NCBI RefSeq assembly: GCF_014640675.1 | Contig: NZ_BMHK01000033.1 | Span: 1-37,466, forward strand | Length of the DNA stretch: 37,466 nt | Origin: Novosphingobium endophyticum | GTDB lineage: Bacteria; Pseudomonadota; Alphaproteobacteria; Sphingomonadales; Sphingomonadaceae | Direction of reading: 5' to 3' | In this document: positions 7,832-16,224 of the stretch, one piece after another | Layout of the letters: every line of letters starts with the position of its first letter | Numbering within the stretch: position 1 is the first letter of the stretch | The notes under the pieces: model-generated | Database searches by the model: none | What the model saw: the letters and a program-made list of their open reading frames with translations, nothing else | What the model was told of the DNA's origin: nothing | Made by a program: the position numbers and the translations under genes

Positions 7832-9183
7832 TGCAACCCGACCACGGCCAGTCCCCTGTTGCCGCGCGGGCGGGCTCCGATGACGCCCCCTTGAGAGCAA
7901 GCAGGGTAATCGCCGGGCCATCCGCAGTCCCTGGGGGGAAAGCTGGTCCGAGAGTGGTCTATCTGGTTCGGCGCTTTCCGGTGCGGTCCCAGACTTTCGT
8001 CACCAACGAGATCCTCGATCACCTTCGGGCCGGCGCCGATATCGGCGTGGTTGCTTTTGGCGCCAAGGCCACCGCAGACTTTCCGCTCGAAGATGTCGAC
8101 CCTTTGATCCGGCCGCGCGTTACCTATCTCGATATGCCGCGCGAGAGCAAGGCGCGCGCCATGGCAATTCTGCGACTGCTCATGCGGAGGCCGCGGCTGC
8201 TGCCTCTCGTGCCGCGGGCGGTCTTCCTGGTTCCAACGGAGGGCAGGCACGCGAGCCTGGGGGTGCTACTGCTTGCGCTCCAGCTGGCGGAAACCATCGG
8301 GGCAGCCGACGTCGTGCACTGCCATTTCGGCAATGTCGGACGCCTCGCCGCCCTGATCCTGCGGCTGGGTCGCTGGCGGGCGAAACTGGTGACCACCTTC
8401 CACGGTTACGACGTCAGCAAGGAAGCCTACCAGCCGCTCGGCCGCTACTATGCCCCGTTGTTCGGGCGCGGTGACCTGTTGCTCACGGTCAATTCGATCT
8501 GGGCCGAAAGGCTGCGGGCCGCTGGCGCGGATCCAGCCAGAATTCGGGTGCACCACATGGGCATCGATTCCCGCGTCTTCGAAGAATCGCGCCCCCACGG
8601 CGCGGAGCACGTTCGCTTCTGCATGGTTGGCCGAATGGTCGAGAAGAAGGGCCATGCGATCGCGCTTCAGGCTTTGGCCCTGCTGCGCAAGAGTCGCCCC
8701 GAACTGGCGATCCGCCTGGAACTGGTGGGAGATGGGCCGCTGCAGGAATGTCTCAGAGCACAGGCTCGAGCTGGTCGGCTGGAGGACGTCGCGATCTTTC
8801 GGGGGGCGTTGAGCCATCGACGCGCGCTCGAGGCGATCAAACAAGCCGATGTCTTCGTCCTGCCATCCAGAACGGCGGCGGATGGCGACATGGAAGGCAT
8901 TCCCGTAGTCCTGATGGAGGCCATGGCCATGGGGAAACCGGTCATATCGACAAGGCACAGCGGCATTCCCGAACTCGTCGAGGACGGAACGAGCGGTCTC
9001 CTGGCGGATGAAAATGATGCATCCGGAATTGCCGCCGCCATGGAGCGTCTGGCGGATAAGCCCGATCTCGGGACTCGCCTGGGCACGGCGGGGAGGCGCG
9101 TGGTCCTGGCAGAGTTCAACGCCGTCACCCAGGGCGAACGCTTGCGCGGCCTCTATGCCAGTCCACCACGAGAAAGGGCATAA
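7831..9183 (+). CDS. Family 4 glycosyltransferase, GT-B fold
   Basis: A 450-residue retaining glycosyltransferase for polysaccharide assembly. The N-terminal Rossmann-like domain has VVYLVRRFPVRSQTFVTNEI, the opening typical of WcaL/AmsK-like colanic-acid and amylovoran transferases, then VVHCHFGNVGRLAAL and TTFHGYDVS. The C-terminal domain has FCMVGRMVEKKG and LVGDGPL, and the EX7E donor-binding motif as Glu355/Glu363 in EGIPVVLMEAMAMGKPVIST. The frame is open upstream to 7591, inside the GT2 gene. I chose ATG 7831 because it overlaps the GT2 stop and leaves a normal family length. The first 35 residues are low-complexity. Neighbours place it in a lipid-linked glycan pathway in the cytoplasm, but its donor cannot be told. 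Confidence 0.9.
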   Translation: MQPDHGQSPVAARAGSDDAPLRASRVIAGPSAVPGGKAGPRVVYLVRRFPVRSQTFVTNEILDHLRAGADIGVVAFGAKATADFPLEDVDPLIRPRVTYLDMPRESKARAMAILRLLMRRPRLLPLVPRAVFLVPTEGRHASLGVLLLALQLAETIGAADVVHCHFGNVGRLAALILRLGRWRAKLVTTFHGYDVSKEAYQPLGRYYAPLFGRGDLLLTVNSIWAERLRAAGADPARIRVHHMGIDSRVFEESRPHGAEHVRFCMVGRMVEKKGHAIALQALALLRKSRPELAIRLELVGDGPLQECLRAQARAGRLEDVAIFRGALSHRRALEAIKQADVFVLPSRTAADGDMEGIPVVLMEAMAMGKPVISTRHSGIPELVEDGTSGLLADENDASGIAAAMERLADKPDLGTRLGTAGRRVVLAEFNAVTQGERLRGLYASPPRERA

Positions 9184-9250
9184 TCATTTCATGGAGATGA
9201 AGTGGTATTGGCCTATCATGCGGACGGGGTTGGCGAATGGAAGGTTGCCG

Positions 9251-10750
9251 ATGGATTCCGTATCAGAAGCCGACGGCCCCTCCATGGCGGCAAGGAATCC
9301 CGAACCCGACAAGCGCAGTTATGGAAAAGTAGCGGCACGCGGCGCCGCCTACTCGGGCGTCGCCCAAGGGCTGAAGCTGTTCCTGTCGATGGCATCCATC
9401 GTCGTGGTTGTCCGGTTGCTCAGCCCCTCGGACTTTGGCGTTATCGCCATGACGACCCCGATTACGGGCTTCATCCTGATCTTCCAGAACCTGGGTTTGA
9501 ACCAGGCGGTCGTGCAGGCCCGCACGATCACGGAAGAACAGACCAATGCCTTGTTCTTCTACAATCTGGCGGCCTCCGCCGCGATCGCACTCGTTTTCCT
9601 GGCGATCGCCCCGCTTGTCGGGCTGTTCTATGGAGACCAGCGACCCGCGCTGATAACGGCCGCCAGCGCGCTGACGGTGCTGCTCACCGGCACGACCCTG
9701 CAGCACACGGCCTTGCTCAACCGGGCCATGCGGTTCCGCGCGCTCAGCTTCGTCGAAGTGGCGGTGGCGGCGGCCAATCTGGCGTTCACGGTAGGCTTCG
9801 CGATCTGGCTTCGAAGTTACTGGGCGCTCTGGCTCGGGGCGTTGTGCGGGGCCATCGTCAATACCGTGCTTGTTTGGCGTATCGGCCGCTGGCGCCCGTC
9901 TCGCAGGATCGTGTGGGGCAGCGCGCGCGACATGGTGAAATTCGGCGCCAATCTCACCGGCTTCAATATCCTCAATTTCATCAGAAAAAATATCGACAAC
10001 GTCCTGATCGCGAAAGTGTGGGGTTCGTCGGCACTCGGTCTTTATGACCGGAGCTACAAGCTGATGATGTTTCCGCTGGAGAAGGTGAATTCGCCGTTGG
10101 CGCGGGTTATCCTGCCGGCGCTGGCGCGCGTTCAGGATGAACCTGCCCGCTATCGCCGGATGTTCCTGTTGTCGATACAGGCGCTTTCCATTTGCTCGGT
10201 GCCCGGCATCATGGCTGTCGCCATGTGCAGCGATATAGTGATACCGCTGCTTTTCGGCGCGCGCTGGTCAGACGCAATTCCGATATTCTTCTGGCTGAGT
10301 CTGGCGGCCGTGTTGCAGCCGGTTTCCAATGCCACAGGATGGCTGTTCATCAGCTCGGGCCGAACCAGGGAAATGTTTCGATGGGGCCTCTGTTCGACCC
10401 CTGTCACCATCGGCGCCTTCCTGATCGGCCTCCCGTGGGGGCCGGTGGGCGTCGCGAAGGCCTATTTCCTGAGTCAGGTCGTCACGATCCCGGCGCTCTA
10501 TTACTGGTGCACGCGCGGCTCACCGGTAACGGCTCGGGACTTGTATGCGGCAATCCTCCCCACCCTGCTCGGCGGCATTCTGGCGTGGTGTCTCGTCCTC
10601 GTTGTCCGCCAGCATCTTTCCGGAGCCCTGGTCGTCCCGATAGCCATCGCCGGCTCCTACGGCTTCAGCATCGCAGTCCAGTCGGTGACGAAGAAGGGAA
10701 GAGCCGCACTCGTCGAAATGTTTCGCCTCATTTCCGCAGCTCGCGCTTAG
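9251..10750 (+). CDS. Polysaccharide flippase, Wzx/MOP superfamily
   Basis: A 499-residue inner-membrane protein with about 12-14 hydrophobic segments, expected to flip an undecaprenyl-linked oligosaccharide to the periplasmic face. Family wording includes AARGAAYSGVAQGLKLFLSM near the start, VVRLLSPSDFGVIAM, LGLNQAVVQ, and RKNIDNVLIAKVWGSSALGLYDRSYKLMMFP, all typical of WzxC-like polysaccharide transporters. I chose ATG 9251 because GGAAGG stands six bases upstream. ATGs at 9191 and earlier lack a good site and lie close to the GT4 stop. Together with the two soluble transferases before it and the GT-C enzyme 12 bases after it, this forms a Wzx-dependent assembly module. A Wzy polymerase is not obvious in the window. 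Confidence 0.9.
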   Translation: MDSVSEADGPSMAARNPEPDKRSYGKVAARGAAYSGVAQGLKLFLSMASIVVVVRLLSPSDFGVIAMTTPITGFILIFQNLGLNQAVVQARTITEEQTNALFFYNLAASAAIALVFLAIAPLVGLFYGDQRPALITAASALTVLLTGTTLQHTALLNRAMRFRALSFVEVAVAAANLAFTVGFAIWLRSYWALWLGALCGAIVNTVLVWRIGRWRPSRRIVWGSARDMVKFGANLTGFNILNFIRKNIDNVLIAKVWGSSALGLYDRSYKLMMFPLEKVNSPLARVILPALARVQDEPARYRRMFLLSIQALSICSVPGIMAVAMCSDIVIPLLFGARWSDAIPIFFWLSLAAVLQPVSNATGWLFISSGRTREMFRWGLCSTPVTIGAFLIGLPWGPVGVAKAYFLSQVVTIPALYYWCTRGSPVTARDLYAAILPTLLGGILAWCLVLVVRQHLSGALVVPIAIAGSYGFSIAVQSVTKKGRAALVEMFRLISAARA

Positions 10751-10762
10751 GGCCACGCATAT

Positions 10763-12445
10763 ATGGAAACCGCTGTCCGATCCCATCAGACACCGCGCCG
10801 GGGCGCTAGGACGGCCTTATGGGCTCTGGCCCTGTTCCTGGCGGCCCTGCTGGTACGCATTCTCTGCAGCGCGGCCATGCCGCTCCATACCGACGAGATA
10901 TTCCATATCCTGGCCGCCACGTCATGGGCGGAAGATGGCAGTTTTCGCTTTGGCGACGGTAGCTATTCACGCGCCTGGGTCTACACCATTCTGGCTGGCG
11001 CAAGCTTCGAGGCTTTCGGGCAAACCAATGTCTTCCTTGCGCGCCTTCCCGCCGTGATCGCGGGCGCACTGATGGTGCCGGTGCTGTTCGTCTGGATGAT
11101 CAGATCGGCTGATCGGACCGCAGCCTGGCTAAGCGCGCTTCTCCTGTGTTTCGCGGAACTGGCGATCCGGTCATCCGATTTCGCGCGTTTCTATTCGCTC
11201 CAGGCGTTGCTTGTGCTGGTCGCCGCGGCAATGGCCTATCGGTTCCTGCTGGAACCCTCGCGAAGAAAGGTCTGGCTTCCCCTGCTGGCGCTTGCCTGCC
11301 TGGCGCTTGCCGCGCAGCTGCAGGTCACCACCATGATCGCGGCCGGCGCCATGGGTCTATTCCTTGTCCTCTACCTCGCCACGCGGCAGCGCACCCGCGC
11401 AATGCTGGCCGACGCGAAGACGCGAAACCTGATCCTGGTGCTGGTCGCCATCGCGGCGGCGGGGGCGGCCGTGGTCGGATATCTTGCCCTGCCCATGCTA
11501 CTCGAAGCCGAGCCCTGGGCCGAGAAAAACAAGTCCAACTATCTCTACTATCATATCTTTCTCAGCCGGGATTACCGCCTGTTCTGGTATCTCATACCAG
11601 TCGCCTCGATCCTGGCGCTGTCGAGGTACCCGCGCCTCGCCGCCTACTGCCTTGTCATGTGGCTTGTGCCTCTGGTCGTGCATTCGTTCGGTGGAATGAA
11701 GGCTGACCGCTACATATCCTATGCATTCCCCTTCTTCATCGCCCTGTGGGGCCTGGCGTTCGCCGCCGCCGTGCCCTGGCTTCGGCCGGCGATCGTCCAG
11801 ATTGTCGAAAAACTCGCATGCTTCACGGGCCTGCGCGTGGGTGAGCGGTGGCAGGGTATGATAACGGCGCTCGTTCTGGTCCTATGCGCGATATCAGCGA
11901 CCGCCGTTAACAAGATGCTTGTCGAAAGCCCGAAACTGATCGCGAAAGGTGCGATCCGTTTCGCGCGCGATCCCGCAAGCACCTTCGCCAATCCGCCCGA
12001 TCCGAACTGGAGCGACAGGCTGGGTGTTCTTCGCCGTGACATGAACGAGGGCGCGGTGTTGGTCAGCGTGGATGAACTGCGGACCCAGTTCTATTTGGGA
12101 ACGCCGAACTTCGGCATGTACCTTCCCCCCGCCTCGGTCACGACCGCGCGGAACGGCTTTACGATTGACGTCCGGAACGGCCGGCCCGTCCTCGAAGACG
12201 TGGATGATCTGGCGCGCGTCGTATCGTGCACCAGCAGAGGCGTTCTGGTGATTCCGGCGCGAAGATGGCTTCAATTCGGTTTCATGGATGAACCCATGGC
12301 GGAGTTCATCAAGGCCAGATTGCGGCCTGGGCCGCCCCGGATTCCCGAATTCCACGTATTTCGTTGGCAGCATCCGGCGAAAGTCCAAGGGTGCCAGGCA
12401 GTCCAGAGTGAAGCAAGAACTGGCACTGCGCACGCCGAGCGATGA
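10763..12445 (+). CDS. GT-C membrane glycosyltransferase, ArnT/PMT-like
   Basis: A 560-residue integral membrane protein with about ten hydrophobic segments in the first 400 residues and a periplasmic C-terminal domain. The first external loop carries HTDE (42-45), the acidic catalytic motif of GT39/GT83-type enzymes that use polyprenyl-phosphate sugars. SSDFARFYSLQALLVL near 130 fits the second conserved loop. Such enzymes add a sugar to a glycan, lipid or protein on the periplasmic side. In this cluster it could decorate the repeat unit exported by the adjacent flippase, 12 bases upstream. A Wzy-like or ligase role is less likely given the DE motif. The last 25 residues are hydrophilic and may be a divergent tail. 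The exact substrate is unknown. Confidence 0.82.
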   Translation: METAVRSHQTPRRGARTALWALALFLAALLVRILCSAAMPLHTDEIFHILAATSWAEDGSFRFGDGSYSRAWVYTILAGASFEAFGQTNVFLARLPAVIAGALMVPVLFVWMIRSADRTAAWLSALLLCFAELAIRSSDFARFYSLQALLVLVAAAMAYRFLLEPSRRKVWLPLLALACLALAAQLQVTTMIAAGAMGLFLVLYLATRQRTRAMLADAKTRNLILVLVAIAAAGAAVVGYLALPMLLEAEPWAEKNKSNYLYYHIFLSRDYRLFWYLIPVASILALSRYPRLAAYCLVMWLVPLVVHSFGGMKADRYISYAFPFFIALWGLAFAAAVPWLRPAIVQIVEKLACFTGLRVGERWQGMITALVLVLCAISATAVNKMLVESPKLIAKGAIRFARDPASTFANPPDPNWSDRLGVLRRDMNEGAVLVSVDELRTQFYLGTPNFGMYLPPASVTTARNGFTIDVRNGRPVLEDVDDLARVVSCTSRGVLVIPARRWLQFGFMDEPMAEFIKARLRPGPPRIPEFHVFRWQHPAKVQGCQAVQSEARTGTAHAER

Positions 12446-12548
12446 TGCCGCGGACCGCCGCCTCACTGCCTGCTCCGTCAAGGATGGCTGGAAGCAAACG
12501 TGCAATAAAAGCAACGAGGGTACTCAATGTGGACCGATTAAGTGCAAG

Positions 12549-12576
12549 TTGCACCAGTTACACGCTATGATATATT
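12549..12576 (+). promoter_or_regulatory. Sigma70-like promoter for the HTTM cassette
   Basis: TTGCAC (12549-12554) and TATATT (12571-12576) are separated by 16 bases in a locally AT-rich stretch, about 40 bases before the chosen start at 12617. The position also argues against a start at the upstream ATG 12542, which would lie before the promoter. Confidence 0.4.
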
Positions 12577-12616
12577 GGCTTATACCGGGCTGTGCTCGAT
12601 CGCGAAGGTGACCGAA

Positions 12617-13078
12617 ATGCGCTTGCAGATCGAGCAGTATCGCTTCCGATTGATTTCTTTAATCATAATCTTGGTTCTTGGCGCTCAATTGGTGGCGTCG
12701 TTTGGTCACGCGAATCGATTTTTTCCCTTCATGTGGTACCCCATGTATGCGGAGGCACATTTCGAAGGGGAGAGAATAAATGTTGAGCACCGCATTTATG
12801 CGGTCACCCGGGATGGAAGGCGCCACTATGTTGATCCAGTCTCGGATCTCGAGATAGATTTTTGGCGATATGAGCGCCGTTTTGCGCGCCCGCTGCGGGA
12901 TCATAAACTGGAGAACATCAGACCCATTCTGGAAATGGTAGTTGATCGGTATCCCACTTTTACAGAGCTTCAAGTGGAAGATTACCCGATGATTATTACC
13001 AGAGAGGGGCCGAAACCGGTGCCGAAGCGCACGATCTCCGTGGTCCGAAGGGAAGACGTCGACGAGGTTCTGCGATGA
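12617..13078 (+). CDS. One-TM protein of the HTTM/DCC cassette, unknown function
   Basis: A 153-residue protein with one N-terminal membrane segment (LISLIIILVLGAQLVASFG, residues 12-30), then RFFPFMWYPMYAEAHFEGE and a hydrophilic domain likely outside the cytoplasm. The aromatic FPFMWYPMY motif right after the membrane helix is the most striking feature and recalls small partners found with HTTM proteins. I cannot name a family. The domain ends with a Pro/Arg-rich stretch (GPKPVPKRTISVVRRED). The start at 12617 is preferred because AAGG stands upstream and a promoter-like sequence lies before it. Its TGA overlaps the next ATG (ATGA), so it is translationally coupled to the HTTM gene, implying a shared complex or pathway. 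Its lower GC than the glycan genes suggests separate origin. Confidence 0.75.
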   Translation: MRLQIEQYRFRLISLIIILVLGAQLVASFGHANRFFPFMWYPMYAEAHFEGERINVEHRIYAVTRDGRRHYVDPVSDLEIDFWRYERRFARPLRDHKLENIRPILEMVVDRYPTFTELQVEDYPMIITREGPKPVPKRTISVVRREDVDEVLR

Positions 13079-14034
13079 TGGCTGCTTCGCTGGCTGAGAA
13101 ATGGAACAGATACTGGTTTCGCGAGGGGCCACTGCTGGACCTTGCCATTCTCCGTATCATCGCTGTCGGCACCCAACTGGGGCTCATGCTGTTCGACAGC
13201 CGTTATGGGCTGGATAGTCTGAGGAAAATTGGCGATTTGCCGGATTCGTACTATCAGCCCTTGCCTTTTCTCAGGCCAGTCGTTGCCTTGCTGGGAGGGC
13301 ACAACTTCTCCGTTTGGGAGATGCAGACCATCCAGGTCGCAACGCTTATCGCTGGTTTTGCCGCACTGGTTGGTCTTTGGACCAGATTCAGTCTTTTCCT
13401 GTTCGCCGCAGGGGTCGCCCTTGTTCAGCTCTGGGCGCTTTCGCACGGCGACATACATCACCCCGAGGCCGCGATGGTGATCGCACTTGGAGTCTTGGCT
13501 CTTTCTCCCGCAGGAGCGGCGATCTCGCTGGACGCGTGGTTGAAGCGCGGCAGTTTTCAGCAACAGCTCATGAGTACGAGCAGGGAGGCCAAGTGGCCGA
13601 TCCTGGTCATTCAGTGGCTGTTCGGTCTCATGTACCTGTCAGCATCGTACTCGAAGCTGGCGATAGGCGGATTTCAATGGGCGAATGGGATCACGCTGCA
13701 ATACTATCTCGCAATGGATGGCTTGCGCTGGAATTCGCTTCTAGGCCTGTGGCTGAGCCAGCACCATTGGCCGAGTTTGATCGGGCAATGGAATGTACTT
13801 GTCTTTCAAAGCACATTCTTCCTTTCGCTCCTGATTCCCAAGTTGAAATGGATCTACGTGCCCATCGGAATGGTCATGCATGTCGGCATATATCTGATGC
13901 TCAAAGCGCCGTTCTGGCAGTGGACCGCGTTGTACCTGGTGTTCGTCCCCTGGACCGCGGCGCTCATCTACGTGAAATGGATACCGGAGAGCGCGGAACG
14001 TCAGGCGGAACTGGCGAAGGCGAGCGCGGGATGA
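13075..14034 (+). CDS. HTTM-domain membrane protein
   Basis: A 319-residue multi-pass membrane protein with about seven to eight hydrophobic segments. It fits the HTTM (horizontally transferred transmembrane) family, distantly related to the membrane part of vitamin K-dependent gamma-carboxylase. Family-like features are an N-terminal LLDLAILRIIAVGTQLGLML, a loop LWALSHGDIHHPEAAMVIALG (His-rich, near 120-140), and LFGLMYLSASYSKLAIGGFQWANG, similar to the conserved SKL/W segment of the family. The soluble carboxylase domain of the animal enzyme is absent, and no reaction is established for short bacterial HTTM proteins. Two ATGs stand in tandem (13075 and 13078). The 3' end overlaps the DCC gene as ATGA. 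Pairing with a thiol-redox protein suggests quinone- or thiol-linked redox chemistry at the membrane, which is inference. Confidence 0.82.
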   Translation: MMAASLAEKWNRYWFREGPLLDLAILRIIAVGTQLGLMLFDSRYGLDSLRKIGDLPDSYYQPLPFLRPVVALLGGHNFSVWEMQTIQVATLIAGFAALVGLWTRFSLFLFAAGVALVQLWALSHGDIHHPEAAMVIALGVLALSPAGAAISLDAWLKRGSFQQQLMSTSREAKWPILVIQWLFGLMYLSASYSKLAIGGFQWANGITLQYYLAMDGLRWNSLLGLWLSQHHWPSLIGQWNVLVFQSTFFLSLLIPKLKWIYVPIGMVMHVGIYLMLKAPFWQWTALYLVFVPWTAALIYVKWIPESAERQAELAKASAG

Positions 14035-14456
14035 ATTCGGCTTCGCGGCCACCGGAGGCAGGGGCTTCCACCGATGGCGCTGCCGACGCCACCTATCTGA
14101 TCTACGACGGTGAGTGCCCCTTCTGCTCAGCCTACGTGAAGCTCATGCGCCTTCGCGAAAGCGTCGGTCCGGTTCGTTTGATCGATGCACGCGAGGGCGG
14201 GCCCGAAGTACTCAAGGTTCAAGCCATGGGCATGGATCTCAATGAGGGAATGGTCTTCCACTACTGCGGTTCCCATTATCATGGAGCGGACGCGCTGAAC
14301 ATCATGGCGCTTTTGAGCGGCAGTCAATCCTGGTTCAACAAGCTGAACGGCAGGTTGTTTCGGTCTCGCACGGTATCGCGCATGGTCTATCCGTTCATGC
14401 GCGCCGGCAGAAACTGTGTGCTGCGACTTCTGGGACGAACGAAGCTGCCCGCCTAG
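14031..14456 (+). CDS. DCC-family thiol-disulfide oxidoreductase-like protein
   Basis: A 141-residue protein of the DCC (DUF393) family. After a 20-residue polar lead it has YLIYDGECPFCSAYVKLMR, with the family's Asp26 and CxxC (Cys29, Cys32), followed by GPVRLIDAREG and later a basic stretch ending RNCVLRLLGRTKLPA with a third Cys. DCC proteins are predicted thioredoxin-fold oxidoreductases. Their substrates are unknown. The start ATG (14031) overlaps the HTTM stop as ATGA, so it is the last of three coupled genes. The frame is open upstream inside the HTTM gene, but only as a shadow. The stop is followed at once by the remains of an IS5-type transposase, so anything that once lay downstream may be lost. 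Confidence 0.87.
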   Translation: MNSASRPPEAGASTDGAADATYLIYDGECPFCSAYVKLMRLRESVGPVRLIDAREGGPEVLKVQAMGMDLNEGMVFHYCGSHYHGADALNIMALLSGSQSWFNKLNGRLFRSRTVSRMVYPFMRAGRNCVLRLLGRTKLPA

Positions 14457-14457
14457 A

Positions 14458-14590
14458 GGCTGTTATGGACTAGCGACAAGGGCTGCAACCTGTTTGGTAA
14501 TGAGCGTTTGCGAAGGCGACGAGGTGGGCCGGCGAGCGTTTGGGCATATCGCTCGTAAGCCTTGACGAGCCTTCGGAACCGGGCGGCCTC
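14458..14590 (-). pseudogene. IS5-type transposase C-terminal remnant, frameshifted
   Basis: On the minus strand, from 14587 downwards, one frame reads AARFRRLVKAYERYAQTLAG. Another frame continues as HLVAFANAHYQTGC and reaches a TAG at 14470-14472. Together they match the C-terminal end of IS5-family DDE transposases (RFRRL-x-YERYxxTLAGLHxVAFA). A frameshift lies between TLAG and HLVAFA, and everything N-terminal is gone. The fragment lies between the DCC gene stop (14456) and the end of the methyltransferase/anti-sigma gene (14690), marking a past insertion and decay. Its function is lost. Confidence 0.6.
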
Positions 14591-14689
14591 GGTTCAGCCG
14601 ATCTCGACGGAATGAATGTCGGCGCGTGCCGTCCAATCGATCGATACTCTACCCGTTTCTTACGGGATTTCATACTCTTCCTTCACAAT

Positions 14690-15976
14690 TCACTGCGGCT
14701 TCGCGGCCATCTTCGAAGCGAGCAGCAGCATCCGTTCCGGCTGCAGCTTGCCGGTCAGGGCATAGGCAAAAGGACCGCTTTCCCAGTAGGCAAGGGACCG
14801 GTCCTCGCGTCTCTCGGATAGCGGAATGGCCTCGGCGGGGGTCTCCGCCCGCTGTGCATAGAGCGCGACACGCTCCTGTCTGTCGGTCAGCAAAACGAGA
14901 GCCACCGAATTGCCATAGTCCGAAGGATAGACCTGGACATCCGTCACCCGCCAACCCGGTGGGACAGGGGGTAAAGCGAGACCTACCGATCTGCCTATCT
15001 CGGCCCGATCCAGCAACGTGCTTTCGATCTGCGAGTGCATTGCCTGTCGCGCCAGACTGGCGGAATAGGAGGCATCGGCTTCGTCGATGAAGCTTGCGGC
15101 CTGCGCCTGCTTCGACAGGTCCCCGAGTATATCGTGCCCGGTCCAACCGGTGGCCAGCAGCGCGGCAGCCGCCGCGGCGCGGCGCCACCCGGTGCGCCCC
15201 CCCGCGCTGGTCCTGTCCGGGAAGGCCAGGACCTTGCCGGTCCGCTTTCGGCCATGGAGCGTACCCTTGGTCCCGCCTGCGAGATGTGTAAATGCAATCT
15301 GGGGCCAACGCTTCTTCCAGCGCCTGGCGACAATGCGTTCCCCAGGCCGCGCGGCATCATCGAGGAGAACGATAGCGCCATCCGAAAGGCGATCGAACAG
15401 GCACTCGGCCGCACCCCTGACGAAAGGATGCACCGCCCAGGGCGGACCGTCGATGATGAGCAGGTCTATGGAATGCGGGACGTCGGACAGTTCGTACCAG
15501 GTGCCTGGCCAGTCGTCGATACAAGCGCCAAGCCGCGCATGCCGGATATCCGCGGATACGCCGAAGTCGGACAGCCACTGGCCGGTCGCGGACACGAACT
15601 GCGCATGCTGGTCGAAACTGACAAGCTTGCCGCCGCCGTTAAGCTCCAGCGCCTTGGCACATACCAGCGTCGATGCCCCCGCCCCAAGTTCGACCACGAC
15701 CCGGGGGCGCAGATCCTCGATCGCATCGACAATACGGTGGAGGAAACGGGTATCGGCCTTCCAGCTTCCCAGGTTTGGCAGGGAATCTTCGGGCAGGTGC
15801 ACGCGTTCAAGAAGCTTGCGCTTGCTCGCCTGCGTGCCTCCCCACAAGCTGCGCAAGAGCCACGGCCATCCAATCGCACCAAAGAACAGCCGGTAGGCCG
15901 TGTCCGACCAGGCGACATTATTGGGCTTCTCTTCTTCGCGCAACGCGCGCAGGGCTGTGACGTCTCGGGAAGTCAT
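14690..15976 (-). CDS. SAM methyltransferase fused to anti-sigma-factor domain
   Basis: A 428-residue protein with two unlike halves. Residues 1-245 form a class I SAM-dependent methyltransferase of the kind found in polysaccharide clusters, with motif I at RVVVELGAGAST (92-103), LVSFDQH, SIDLLIIDGPPW (169-180) and GAIVLLDDAARPGER. At about residues 262-278 a short membrane-like segment follows (WRRAAAAAALLATGW). The rest (280-428) resembles the periplasmic domain of alphaproteobacterial anti-sigma factors: GWRVTDVQVYPSD, VALVLLTDRQERVALYAQR, RSLAYWESGPFAYALTGKLQPERM. The cytoplasmic zinc-binding anti-sigma domain is missing and no ECF sigma gene is adjacent. The joint lies near 15190-15240. 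A deletion fusing two genes is the simplest explanation. The frame is open throughout, so a product could be made. Confidence 0.75.
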   Translation of the reverse strand: MTSRDVTALRALREEEKPNNVAWSDTAYRLFFGAIGWPWLLRSLWGGTQASKRKLLERVHLPEDSLPNLGSWKADTRFLHRIVDAIEDLRPRVVVELGAGASTLVCAKALELNGGGKLVSFDQHAQFVSATGQWLSDFGVSADIRHARLGACIDDWPGTWYELSDVPHSIDLLIIDGPPWAVHPFVRGAAECLFDRLSDGAIVLLDDAARPGERIVARRWKKRWPQIAFTHLAGGTKGTLHGRKRTGKVLAFPDRTSAGGRTGWRRAAAAAALLATGWTGHDILGDLSKQAQAASFIDEADASYSASLARQAMHSQIESTLLDRAEIGRSVGLALPPVPPGWRVTDVQVYPSDYGNSVALVLLTDRQERVALYAQRAETPAEAIPLSERREDRSLAYWESGPFAYALTGKLQPERMLLLASKMAAKPQ

Positions 15977-16224
15977 GCTGGCCGATACTCCGAAGGCCGA
16001 TGTCCCGAGAACCGGAACCCGGCAACTGCCGCCGCCGCAGGGACAGCCGATCCCATCTGCCAGATAGTCATCGGTTTTGCATCATCCGCTGGTCGAAAAT
16101 GACATTCTTCGCGACGCGCAGCAGGTTGGTCGGGCGCCGCGTATATGTGGATCTGCGAAAGTCAGAATCTGAATGAACAGTGGGTTTCGGCAACACGCAC
16201 GCAGCGAGGGAGTGACCGATCTCA

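Noticed and set aside
6833..7921. 362-residue minus-strand frame opposite the GT2 gene
   Set aside because: No recognisable domain; the opposite strand has GT2 motifs and coupled downstream genes.
14640..14665. Hairpin CCCGT-TTCTT-ACGGG as a terminator for the fusion gene
   Set aside because: The stem is only five bases and no T-run follows on the minus strand.
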